This document shows, in pieces, positions 54,151-64,000 of a stretch of DNA of 64,000 nucleotides. Numbering within the stretch: position 1 is the first letter of the stretch; every line of letters starts with the position of its first letter. The notes under the pieces are model-generated. The model worked only from the letters and a program-made list of their open reading frames with translations, made no database searches and was not told the origin of the DNA. Source of the stretch: Merluccius polli (taxonomy: Eukaryota > Chordata > Actinopteri > Gadiformes > Merlucciidae); the NCBI GenBank assembly GCA_030340625.1, contig JAOPHQ010002561.1:1-64000 (forward strand). The letters run 5' to 3'. A program made the position numbers and the translations under genes.

Positions 54151-55204
54151 CCTCTGACCCATACAGTAGAGTGGGCAGCATTATGGCTTTGTAGACCAGG
54201 GTTTTGGTCTTTGCCAGAAGGTCGCAGTTCTCGAAAACCCTTTTCCTTAGCCTTGAAAAAGCCCCACTGGCACAGCTGAGGCGGTGGTGTATTTCATCGT
54301 CAATGTTGGCTTTTGATGATAGGAGGCTGCCCAAATATTGGAAGTGATCCACATTTTCCAATTTGATGTTGTCAATTGAGATGTTTGGGGGCGGGACAGG
54401 AGTACTGTTTGGTGGAGACTGATAGAGGATTTGAGTCTTTTTTATGTTGATGGCTAGTCCAAGCTGTTTGTATGCTTTTGTGAAGGCAACCAGAATGCAC
54501 TGTAGGTCCTCTTCTGAGAGGGCTACGAGGGCGTTGTCGTCCGCATACTGCAGCTCCATGATGGATGTGGTAGTGGTTCGACCTTTTGCCCTGAATCGAT
54601 TGATATTAAAGAGTTGCCCGTCTGTTCTGCACATAATCTTGACTCCCTGGGGCAGATGTTTACCTGTGAGATGGAGGATAGCAGCAATGAAGATGGAGAA
54701 CAGTGTTGGAGCATCCTTGTTTGACTCTGTGTCAACCCCAAAGGGTTCTGTTTCATCTCCACTGCCACTGAGGACTGTAGCTGACATGTTGTCATGCAGC
54801 AGTCTCACTACCCATATGTATTTTTCTGGGCAGCCAATCTTTGCCAGAACCAGCCAGAGGGCCTGACGGTTCACTGAGTCAAAGGCTTTGCTGAGGTCTA
54901 TGAAGGCCATGTATAGTGGTAGATTTTGTTCCCGGCATTTTTCTTGCAGTTGGCGAGCAGTGAATATCATATCTGTAGTGCCTCTGTTTGGGCGAAAACC
55001 ACTCTGAGACTCTGGCAGGATGTTTTCTGACAGGGTGAGTCTGTTGGCCAAAACCTGAGCCAGGGCTTTCCCTGTGGTGGACAGGAGAGAGATGCCATGG
55101 TAGTTCCCGCAGTCTGCCTTGTCTCCTTTCTTAAAGATGGAGACAACCAGGGCATCCTTAAGTTGTGCAGGAATTTTCTCTTGTTCCCATATTTTGTGAA
55201 GCAT
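54128..55204 (-). pseudogene. LINE reverse transcriptase domain
   Basis: A 358-residue frame with the RT core: VVSIFKKGD and NYHGISLLSTTGKALAQVLA, then SGFRPNRGTTDMIF, FIDLSKAFDSVN (catalytic Asp at about residue 103) and YADD (220-223, the other two catalytic Asp). The thumb-side block VDHFQYLGSLLSSKAN follows. The usual QGC...P motif between these blocks is damaged (reads ESNKDAPTLFS), implying a small deletion there. It overlaps the upstream piece in another phase around 55158-55204. Confidence 0.93.
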
Positions 55205-56291
55205 GGATGTGTTTAAGGAGATCAGGGCCGCCTTCCTTTAGGACTTCTGCTGGAATGCCGTCCGGACCAGCAGCCTTGTTGTTCTTCATCTTCCTAATAG
55301 CATCCTGCACCTCTTCCAGGCTGGGTGGTTCCCCCATGCTCTCATTTATAGGCTGTTGAGGGAGTTTTTCAAGGGCCTCCATCTCAGGAGTGGTGTCCCT
55401 GTTCAGAAGATCCTCGTAATGCTCTTTCCACCTGTTTGCAATTGCTTCCTTATCTTTCAGCAGCGTGAGCCCATCTTTAGAGCGAAGTGGGGTTAGGCAA
55501 CGGTAGCTGGGGCCATATACCACTCTTGTGGCATCAAAGAATCCTCTGGTATCTCCAGAGTCAGCAAGCTGCTGGATCTCCAGAGCCTTCTTTGTCCACC
55601 ACTGGTTTTTCAATCTCCTAATGTTCAATTGGGCGGCTGCCTTCGCTTTGGCATGCGCTGCTCTTTTAAACTTGCAGTTGATGTTATTTTGCCAGGTGAT
55701 AAAAGTTTGTTGCTTGATGGCTAGGAGCTGTTGAATTTCGGTGTTGTTTTCATCATACCAGTCTTGATGTTTCCGCTTTTTGTGACCAAGGATGCTTTTG
55801 CTGCAGTTAATGATGGTAGAAGAGAGCCTGCCCCAGTGTTTTTCAGCATCAGTTGGGTACTGCTTGGGCAGGTCTGCACTGAGGGCCGCCTGGAGCTGTT
55901 GTTGGTAGGTGGGATCACCCAGACGCTCAATGTTAAATTTTGGCCGGCTCTTTCTTTTCTGCATCCTTCTTTTCCGCATCAGGTGGATAGACATGATGGA
56001 GCGAATGAGGCGGTGGTCAGTCCAGCAGTCGTCTGCACTGGTCATTGCTCTGGTATTCAGCACATCACAGCGGTCTTTGGTGCGTACGATGACGTAGTCG
56101 ATAAGGTGCCAGAGTTTAGAGCGAGGATGCATCCATGATGTTTTGAATGTGTTCTTTTGGCGAAAGAGTGTGTTGATGATGACCAGGTTGTGTTCTGAGC
56201 ACTTTGTCAGCAGTAGTGTGCCATTGGAGTTTGTGTTTCCAACCCCTTCTTTCCCTAGTGTGCCTCTCCATAAATGGTGGTTTCGTCCCAC
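55158..56291 (-). pseudogene. LINE endonuclease C-terminal half and linker
   Basis: Begins inside the endonuclease: NSNGTLLLTKCSEHNLVIIN, TSWMHPRSKLWHLIDYVIVR and DDCWTDHRLI, the last carrying the Asp-His pair conserved in AP endonucleases. A long basic linker follows (QWWTKKALEIQQLADSGDTR). It ends with KNNKAAGPDGIPAEVLKEGG, the start of the RT domain, where a frameshift near 55190 hands over to the next frame. Confidence 0.9.
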
Positions 56292-56317
56292 TCTGGCATT
56301 GAAATCCCCAAGTAGGA

Positions 56318-56743
56318 TTATCTTGTCCTCCTTGGGGATTTGGATAGAGTTTTTTCAAGGTCAGCATAGAATGTCTCCTTTACTTTGTCCTGTGCATCAA
56401 GTGTTGGGGCATAAGCACTAATAACAGTGGCCATTTGACTGCTTGCAAGCATCAGGCGCATGGTCATCAGGCGTTCATTGATGCCCACAGGGAGTTCATA
56501 GAGGTGGTTGATGAGGCTGTTCTTAATAGCAAAGCCCACACCATGGATACGTGGCTCGTTTGCAGGCTTTCCTTTCCAGAAGAAAGTGTATCCGCCTTTT
56601 TCCTCCTTCAGCTGCCCATCATCAGCCAGTCGGGTTACGGAGAGCGCTGCAATGTCGATCTGGAATCTCTTTAGCTCCCTTGAGATGATGGCAGTTCGCC
56701 TTTCGGGTCGATCACTGGCTTTGTTGTCCATGAGGGTCCGCAC
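56318..56743 (-). pseudogene. LINE endonuclease, N-terminal part
   Basis: Starts MRTLMDNKASDRPERRTAII and continues IAALSVTRLADDG, GYTFFWKGKP, GVGFAIKNSLI and VISAYAPTLD, all standard AP-endonuclease strands. At the LSVTRL motif functional enzymes have Glu (LSETRL type), which binds the metal; Val here would abolish activity. A frameshift near 56325 separates it from the next piece. Confidence 0.9.
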
Positions 56744-57466
56744 ATTCCAGGCTCCAATATATAACCGTTTTTTTCTTTGTTTCTGACCGCATAGTGGTGA
56801 TCCCTCTGGATGCGGTAGTCCAGACAGGAGTTTTCGAGGCAGGCTATTTTTAGGGTACCTTTTCTAACCCCCTCCCCTACTGGGGTGAACAGAGTGGATC
56901 CTAAATAGGGCTGCTCAGTCATGGGTGCAGCTGCCGAAAAGCTCTTTCTGCCTCAGTCCAAGAGCTTAGCGACCTTCTAACACCTACCACCTGTGTGCCA
57001 GGTTGTGGCTGGGAACTACCAGACTACACTGTCCTGCCCCCGTCACCACTTTCTGGTTGCCACAGGACTTTTTTTGATCCGTGATGTAAGGTGGATGGGT
57101 TCTCTTTTGGGAGGACGCCTACGCGTGATATCTTTTAACGTGGGGAGACTGATGCGCCTGCAGCCACCACACGATCCTTGACAGAAGGGGGCCTTGTTCC
57201 AATGGCATGGAAATCCACGACGACTGGAGACCACCCTCTGTTGCAGCCTTCATCCGCCTTCAGTGTCGTTGTGACATTGTCCATTGTCATCCTCCGCCAC
57301 ATCCGCCGTTGAGGTCTTTGGATCACGCTTTGTCTGGAACCTCCCCCTCAACCTTACCGCCATGGGTGACCCTACCAGGAGCTGACGCTCCAGACGGCAT
57401 TGCTCTCAGGCTCATTGTAACACACAAGGTTCTCCACCACGGCAAGGTGGCGATCCATGGAGAACA
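56744..57466 (-). other. LINE 5' leader
   Basis: About 720 bases between the first endonuclease ATG and the target duplication. It contains the element's internal promoter by analogy with other LINEs. Short frames occur, including an 83-codon one (56671-56922), but none has a recognisable domain. Its presence indicates a nearly complete reverse transcript. Confidence 0.7.
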
Positions 57467-57477
57467 ATCATAGGACA
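57467..57477. repeat. LINE target duplication, right
   Basis: ATCATAGGACA, identical to 53545-53555. Confidence 0.9.
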
Positions 57478-57526
57478 AACACCGGTATCGCTCCTAACAC
57501 TAAGTATGGGTCTGCTCCTTTAATGT

Positions 57527-57582
57527 ACCAGGGCACAGGTAGTAGACTAACCTAGTGGAGATACGTCTACCTGTGCCCTGGT
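57527..57582. repeat. 16-bp inverted repeat, 24-nt spacer
   Basis: ACCAGGGCACAGGTAG (57527-57542) and CTACCTGTGCCCTGGT (57567-57582) are exact reverse complements. It may be a very small MITE or a snap-back product. Confidence 0.88.
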
Positions 57583-60310
57583 GAAAAGGGTCTATTGAGA
57601 AATGGCCAGAGAATGAGAAAGATGGAGAGGGATTAAGTTAGAGAGAGGGAAAACATTTTAATTTGAAAAGTTAGACGATGTTTGCTCTCAGGTTGCTCTC
57701 CTTTCTTTTCTGCCTCATTATCTATGTATAAAAATATATAGAATATACTCTGTATCTGAGTAAATATAGGACATAATAAGTATAATGTAGGGAAATGGCA
57801 CATGGCACGCTGTTGGATAACTCGGCCAAACAGATAGAGATGTAGAAAAATAATTAGAAAATGTGTGTTATTGTTTGTTTGCTATACAGCAGAGCATTAT
57901 GTACAATACACAAACACATGCATATAAATATATAATATATACATCTGTTTCTCCTCTTCTGTGCTGCCGTGATGCCAACAGTGATATTTTCAATCGCAGT
58001 GTCGATACATGGAGTAGCTCCAGCTCTGTGTTTCTCTTTCACACCTTTTACCACATTTTCACACATCTTCCTCTACTAACACGGGGGACAGTTGGGAATC
58101 TTTTTCCAGCCCCAACAAGAGCACTTCAACTTATTTTCCTCCTCCTCCTCCTCCTCCTCCTCCTCTCTTCTTCTCCTTTTTTTTATGTCGTATATATTTT
58201 TTGTGTTTCACGGCGATAAGAATGGAAGGGGGGGTAATTATGGCCGACTGGCTGGCACTTCTACATCGCCAGCTCTGTTGGGTTTAATCAAAGCTTAACT
58301 GCGCTGTGTCCCTTTGCCTGATTAAAAATGTGTTTGGTCCTCACTTTTTCTCTGGCCACACTTCTTCAGATTAGGGGCGCTATATTTCTAATGCTGGAAT
58401 CGGGGAGGGGGGGTTCGCCCACTGTAGCACAAGAAAAAGGCATATTTTTTTCAGGAGAGGCAATAAAAAAAAAGTTGTTTGCTTTATAGATGATTTGGTA
58501 GCAAACAAAAACAGTGGAGTGGTTTATGAAATGTTAATTATCTGCAATCCATCGCCGTGTTCTTTGTCATAAGTGCTGTTTCCTTCTTCTGTTTCTGTGA
58601 GGTTTAGTTAGTGCAGCTGTTTTATCATACAGAATAAATCCCCCCCCCCCCCCCCCACCCATCCCTGCCGGCTATTTGTGTTTTCATTTATGCATGTAAA
58701 TACAAAAGACAAAATCATATGCGTGGATATCTCCCCTGTGGCTTAAAACCATTTGAAAGATTTAAAAACGTTGCCCTCCTCCAGATAAATTCTGCTGCGA
58801 CGTCACGCTTTTAAACAGCGGCCTTTGCCATAGACAGATTGTTCCCTCACAGCCGGAGAGACGGGAAGGTTCACTCCAGTTCATCACTGGAAGATATTAC
58901 AACTCAGAGCATATCTGACTCTCTCTGTGTGGGTCAAAGTCTGTCTCAACCATGTCATATTATTGCTTTTATTTTCCTATTTTACCAAACTTTTCAGTCA
59001 TTAGGAGTCATTAAGTTTAAAGGATATGATATATATATAATTATTATTTATTTTATTTTTTTTAATCGCTGATTGACAAAAATATTCCTGACATTGTATG
59101 TTATTTTACATTTGCGTTATTGGCATGGTGAAACTTCTTTACAGTTCAGTCCTCGTCCACGCTGGCAAGCTTAACAATCGGTAATAAAATTAATTAAAAG
59201 TCAGATACATATTCATACAAGCCAGAAGCGATCTAACACACAGCTTTCCTAGTGTGTGGTTGTCACTTATTACACCATCCAAACAAACAATGCAGACAGA
59301 CAGAACAGTGTGTTGGAAGAGAAAGGGAATTACATAGGACCACAGGGAGGAATCAACCTGCTACAAGGCGTAGGCCTACGCTAAGCCCAAGATGCCCTAA
59401 CCCCAATACCCGCTCCTTAATGATGTGTATCTGAATACACTGGAAGTCACTTCGAATATTAGCGTCTGCTAAATGACTAAATAGCAAACACTAAATAGGG
59501 TTCAAGTTTTTAATGGCTGCTGGCCCATTCACTTGTTTTGTTTTTGTTCTTGTGTTTCTGGATGAAGGCATGCGTCGGGGTGTGCGCCGGGCGGGGCTGT
59601 GCAGATGTTTTTCTCTGGAAAACAACAAAGATGATAAGTAAGAGGACCCAAAGGTTTTTTTCTTTCTGTTTGATTCGTCATGGTGTGGTGACTGAGGAGA
59701 CAGGGCTGAGGAAGAGGGCTGAGGAAGAGGGCCCCGGGCCCCTGGGGGGCTGCAGTGGAATTATGAAAATCGAGGGCTTTTGTCGAGTTGATTAATGGCG
59801 TGTTGTCTGTGCCTCATGCAAGGGAGGAATTAGCATTACTTCAAAAATAATGGAAATGGCGCACGCCGATGAGTTTGGATTGGCAATTGACAATAAATAC
59901 ATGTTTTTTATATACTTTTTTACGAAATGATGCAAGCAAGAAAAATTATTTTGCCAATCAATCTGTATTGTAATGGCACTTCTTTACATTTATTGACGGG
60001 TGTATCATAGAATATAACATTGGACTAAATTAGCTGTTCATTCTATTCAAGTTTGAACGATTTCCAGACTTTTGATTTTTTTTTCTGCGTATGAACACGT
60101 TATTCTTTTAACTATGCCAATAATTACAAAATTGTTCCCATTTTCTTTTTTACTCTTTTTTTTAATTGACTGGAGATTTTGGTGAACCACTTTGGCTAAT
60201 TTACAGTGCATGTTTAATAGCTTTAATAGCTTACGGTTATAAAACATGCATATATTGTGTCTTATCTATGCAATGTGTCTGTCTAAATGTATGTGTAAGT
60301 AGTTAAGTTG
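57583..60310. other. Gene-poor stretch with small repeats
   Basis: CTC array at 58138-58164 and poly-C at 58641-58656. Blocks at 58480-58620, 58690-58830 and 59790-60000 are repeat-free and could be conserved non-coding DNA. No gene recognised. Confidence 0.45.
59380..59484 (+). repeat. tRNA-derived SINE, body and tail
   Basis: CAAGATGCCCTAACCCCAAT, CGCTCCTTAATGATGTGTAT and the tail TAGCGTCTGCTAAATGACTA. The head is missing. Confidence 0.82.
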
Positions 60311-60313
<3 letters not shown>

Positions 60314-60390
<77 letters not shown>

Positions 60391-60410
60391 GTGTGTGAGA
60401 GAGAGCGAGA
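60314..60410. repeat. (GT)n-(GA)n microsatellite
   Basis: About 72 bases of GT (60314-60385) followed by GTGTGTGAGAGAGA. Confidence 0.93.
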
Positions 60411-61869
60411 GAAGAAGAGAGATAAAGAAAGACATCCAAAGAGAAGAGAATAAAAGGTCATTCATGTATCATTAACTAATTCAATCCCCTAATGAAATTA
60501 ACTATTCAATTAAAATGTTCAGGATTGTTCCACTAAAACTTGACTGATGGCTACTTGAAGTCCCTCCAACAGCAACACCTTGGACCGCTGATAGATCTGG
60601 CGAGCTCAGCGACCGTGGCGCTGAAGCATGTTGATGAATGAACTGTGGCGTACTTACAGGAGGAAACACTGGGTAATCTATGTGTGTAAAGTTCACTGCA
60701 ACTTCAAACAATGCCATGCCATAACACAGGCATGATGACATCTAAATCCATTATAAACCAAAGTCATTCAGTGTTAATATGCGAAGTCCATGACTGGAAG
60801 TGTCCGCCATTTGCGGATGTCATTCACGTCCATTCATCTGATTTATGAGATGTCGGGCCCACACAGGATGGTGGAGACCCTTGGGATGGTTTAAATACCG
60901 CCGTTACAAGCTGTGTATGCTCTAGTTAAGCAAATTACTCAGATCTCTTTAGAAGTCGCTAATGGAAAAAGGCCAATGAAATATTCATGGGCGGCATTAA
61001 TAACGCTAGCTCTTAACAAAGCACGGCCCTGGTTTGGCGGCTTGTTTCTGTAAACCACTGCAATTACCGACCGTGTTTTTAAACCTTTTCATCGTGGGCA
61101 GTTGAATTCGAGCAGCGCCGTTGCCATCGTGCGGCGCTGTGTTTTGTTCAGCCCTGTCGAAGTCGTTACCGTCACATTTACGCCAACAAAGACCGCGGAG
61201 CTAGGTTCATTAGCGACGTCGTGTAGCACCAGAGGAAGCTGTCGAAGAGGAAACGCCATTTCAAAAATGATGCAGGTAGAAAGCAGCACAGTGCAAGCTG
61301 TCGCCATTCGCCAAAGCATTCGTACATAAACATAAAACGGCGGGAACATGTCAAGAACGGTGAAGACAAACAAAGTAAGGCCGCCGCATCCAAGCGCTAA
61401 GCGGAGATTATGACTCCAGACAAAAGGGAGGGAAAGCCAGGCGCTGGGCGTAATAGAAGTGGTGGGGTGCTACCGTCATGACTTATGTATGCAATCCCCT
61501 TCCCCTCATTCCAAGGTAATAGGCAATAAATAAACAGCTCTGTCAAGACTGAATAACCGTGCTGGAAGTGGGTTGAGGGGAGGGAGAGGAAGAGTGGGGG
61601 GGGTGAGTGGGATGGGTTTGAGGTCGTCGGCAATGGGGTCACGCTGTGGCGAAGCTGAATTGTTTTTGACACCGACATTAACGCTAACCTTTTTTCGTAT
61701 GGTATCAAAACGGTGTTATGTACTCTGAGGGTCTCGGGGACAGGGGGGGGGGGTGGTGGGGGCGACGATGACGTGCTTTTTTCTCCCTCCTCTCTCTCTT
61801 CCCTGATCTTCCTTTGCTATTTTTCATGTGAGCTTCACCAAAACAGATTATATTTAGGAGGGGTGAGGT
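60411..61869. other. Gene-poor stretch, possible regulatory DNA
   Basis: The block 60880-61330 is complex and repeat-free (AAGCAAATTACTCAGATCTC, CAATGAAATATTCATGGGCG, GCATTAATAACGCTAGCTC). It includes two overlapping frames of 75 and 94 codons on opposite strands without known domains. G tract at 61744-61753. No gene recognised. Confidence 0.4.
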
Positions 61870-62030
61870 AGGATAGTCTAGTGTTTGACGAGACAGTTGT
61901 TTTGGTTTGACCTCCAATGTCGACAGTCTAGCTGTAAGCGTCCTTGAGCAAGATGCCTAACCCCTACCTGATCCTGAATGGCATGTATCTAAAATTCACT
62001 GTAAGGAGACATTTGTCAATGTAATGACTA
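61870..62030 (+). repeat. tRNA-derived SINE, near full length
   Basis: Head (GGATAGTCTAGTGTTTGACG), linker (CGACAGTCTAGCTGTAAGCG), body (GCCTAACCCCTACCTGATCC) and a worn tail (TTCACTGTAAGGAGACATTT). Confidence 0.8.
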
Positions 62031-62400
62031 ACTATGCATACAGTATATTGTACGGTCAATGGGTTCCTCTGTTGAACCAGACCATCACTAGATCTATATG
62101 ACGATCAGCTTGTGATCACCAGATTGATCTTCAGTATAAGGGAACTGCTCCTATCAGCTAGTGACTGCAGAGCATCAGCTAAACAGACCATGAAACGGGC
62201 TCCACACACGTCATGTTGGTTTTAGCATTGGGGTCGACCATGCCTTCCAGCATGACATAAGGTCAGCAATGGACAAATACTGACCCACGATTCGCCATGA
62301 TTATTCCACATCCTTTTAGGCAATACCCAGCATTTGCACCCATTGATCGATGATGGCTACTATTTCCTAGCCGCCCCAAAGGAAAGACATGTTTCCTTTT
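62031..62400. other. Non-coding stretch, nothing recognised
   Basis: No feature seen. Confidence 0.55.
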
Positions 62401-62600
62401 TCATTCATTTAACCTTTATTTAACCAGGTCAGTCTCATTGAGATTCAGCACCTCTTTTATAAGTGACCTGGTCAAGATGGCCGCAGTGGCCAACATTAAT
62501 GCACAACACACAGCACCTAAACACATGAGATTGACATAATTGTTTACACAATTGAAGCGGGCAAACCTATAACAGATACAATCAAGGCTAGTGTTTAAAA
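62401..62600 (+). repeat. Possible LINE-related dispersed repeat
   Basis: CATTTAACCTTTATTTAACC, then AGGTCAGTCTCATTGAGATT, is a motif found at many dispersed repeats in fish genomes. Recognised from memory; boundaries unknown. Confidence 0.4.
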
Positions 62601-63837
62601 GTTTAAAACCGTACTAGGGTTTATTTTTTTGGGGTTCACAGTCAAAAACGGACCACAATGCTCCAGGCCGGCTCTGTGATGAATGGAACAACAAAAAGAC
62701 AGCCAAGAGCACAGTCACAACACCGGATAGCTAGGCTTTGGCTTTACCGTTAGTTTTGTCGTGTCATCTCTCTGGTGTTATCCAAGGCTCAGCGGCGCGG
62801 CGTGTTTTCTCTTTTGTTTGTTTGTTTGTTTGTTTTTTCTGAAAGCCCAGGGCAAGTTTTCTTTCCTTTTAAAACGCTGTGTACTACATCATCAAAGAGA
62901 GACTTCGAAAGGCCTTTTGAGGATACGATTAAAATCTCTTCCTCCATCGCTTTGTGTTAAAAAGACATTTTTTTGATTTTGTATGATTTATTTTACAAAA
63001 ATGCCATTTCACTGTCCAGGTTATTGGATGGTGTTTTTTTTCTTTAATGCCCTGAGAAATATCTTCTGCCATTTGTTAGCCAACTGTACCCCCGGGCGCC
63101 ACCGAAAATGCTGCATCACGTCGCCATCAGCGCCACATCAACTCACCGTTGTGTGGTCCACAGGGGAGCGTCACCAAACGTTTCTTTTTAAATTGAAAAC
63201 AATCAATGCGCAAAGAATGATCTCATCATTTATGAGTGAAAGTGGTGAGTTGGCGCTAGCGATCCCCGTTGAGAATTGAAGCACGGCGGGTTGTGTTTTT
63301 TGTTGCTCGGACGGAGCCATCGGACGCACCACGTCCCGTGTCTGTGGAGCACCTTCCATGAATTATGACGGCAGCGTTTCCCAGCCGAATGAAACACTCA
63401 TTATATGTGACACTCATGTCCTTTACATCACGATGTTGGCCCCCTTGTGTGGGGACCGGCTTGCATTGTGGGGTCCGTCCCACCGGTGCTACATGTGTGT
63501 GACCGGCAGCAGGCCCCGCACGTGGGGACCTCTGAACTAATCTGGAACTAAAACGGTTTGTTAGCTCTTCCCTGTGCTGCTAAATCCCTGCTTAGGCCAT
63601 AGCTGAGCCAAGGGCTCACAGGCTCCCCGTCAGAGGGAATCTCTGTTGTTTTAGTGTCGTAACAACACACTTCACACAGGATCACACCAGTGCTGCTCTG
63701 TGTGCCATTTCTTGCCTTCCTAGTTTTTTTTCTTTTAAATCCCATAGACATTCATGTTGCCTTCTATTATCTGAAAGAGGAAAGGGGGGGATGGGGATAT
63801 GGAGAAACATCTGAAGCAAACCAAACACCATCACAAC
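62601..63837. other. Non-coding stretch, nothing firm
   Basis: GTTT repeat at 62815-62836; the 62980-63330 block is complex and could be regulatory. Frames of 60-98 codons lack known motifs. Confidence 0.45.
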
Positions 63838-63932
63838 CCACATTACCACCTCCACCACTACTACCACCACCACCACTACCACCTCCACCTCTACTAATAC
63901 TGCTACTACCACCACCACCACCTCCACTGTAT
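63838..63932. repeat. (CAC)n/(CTA)n-type trinucleotide repeat
   Basis: Imperfect ACC/ACT trinucleotide array; the Val-rich minus-strand frame across it is a repeat translation. Confidence 0.85.
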
Positions 63933-64000
63933 CTCCACCACTCCAGGCCTCAGGGAAACACGTCAATATGTTATCTAGTTTCCCCGGGGATTTCTTACAC

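Larger units (their letters stand above)
53556..57466 (-). mobile_element. Near full-length, broken LINE (non-LTR retrotransposon)
   Basis: A 3.9-kb element on the minus strand with a perfect 11-bp target duplication. In element order: a 5' leader (57466 to about 56750), an AP-type endonuclease, a reverse transcriptase and a C-terminal zinc-finger-like region, then a short 3' end (ACGAGTGACCACCGATGATG) without poly-A. The single-ORF layout and non-A tail recall RTE-like elements, but the clade is uncertain. Several frameshifts and lost catalytic residues make it inactive. Confidence 0.9.

Noticed and set aside
54444..54866. Plus-strand frames across the LINE (for example 54444-54866 and 55731-56138)
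   Set aside because: They are antisense shadows of the minus-strand LINE protein, which carries clear endonuclease and RT motifs.

Overview
This window looks like teleost fish nuclear DNA, dominated by non-coding sequence, simple repeats and mobile elements. No complete host gene is visible. The evidence for a fish is one tRNA-derived SINE family with a fish-type tail (about fourteen copies or fragments), hAT, Tc1-like and CACTG-ended DNA transposons, an RT-encoding LINE of a type common in fish, and a very dense load of (CA)n/(GT)n, (GA)n, (CTT)n, (GGGA)n and homopolymer tracts. The density of AC arrays recalls gadiform (cod-like) genomes, but that is only an inference.

Layout. 1-29 kb: gene-poor DNA with microsatellites, scattered SINEs, a tRNA-like relic (12731-12805), a 33-bp minisatellite (19.64-19.96 kb) and several blocks that look like conserved non-coding elements. 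29.69-30.8 kb: the only candidate host gene piece, a possible 5' coding exon on the minus strand (29694-29808) with a good splice donor, next to a CpG-rich, promoter-like stretch holding a perfect 19-bp hairpin. 31.9-42.3 kb: a nested transposon graveyard. A 45-bp minisatellite that grew out of a SINE body is split by a hAT element (33133-36256, 8-bp target duplication). That element is itself split by a small LTR retrotransposon (34046-35416, 5-bp target duplication, two 323-bp LTRs differing at one base, tRNA-Lys-type primer site, no gag or pol). A diverged, inverted solo LTR of the same family ends the array (36738-37047). A second hAT element (GTF2IRD2/Charlie-like transposase, 37050-41977) follows. 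It is interrupted by a GTTC-rich element (about 37805-38905) and by a CACTG-ended element (40029-41880), which carries a Tc1-like fragment and a 47-bp satellite with four-unit higher-order structure.

42.3-53.5 kb: more SINEs, MITE-like elements (two copies of a GGGGCCCC-ended family, a GGGCCC palindromic element at 49.0-49.5 kb), a very long CA block (49.9-50.4 kb) and a 0.58-kb purine tract (52.45-53.03 kb). 53556-57466: an almost full-length but broken LINE on the minus strand, flanked by a perfect 11-bp target duplication. 57.5-64 kb: gene-poor DNA with microsatellites and possible regulatory blocks.

The long Leu/Ser/Pro/His/Cys/Thr-rich open frames are translations of simple repeats and were not called as genes. 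The protein-coding remains belong to mobile elements and all carry breaks, so nothing here works together as a functional pathway. Boundaries supported by terminal repeats plus target duplications are exact; the others are approximate.
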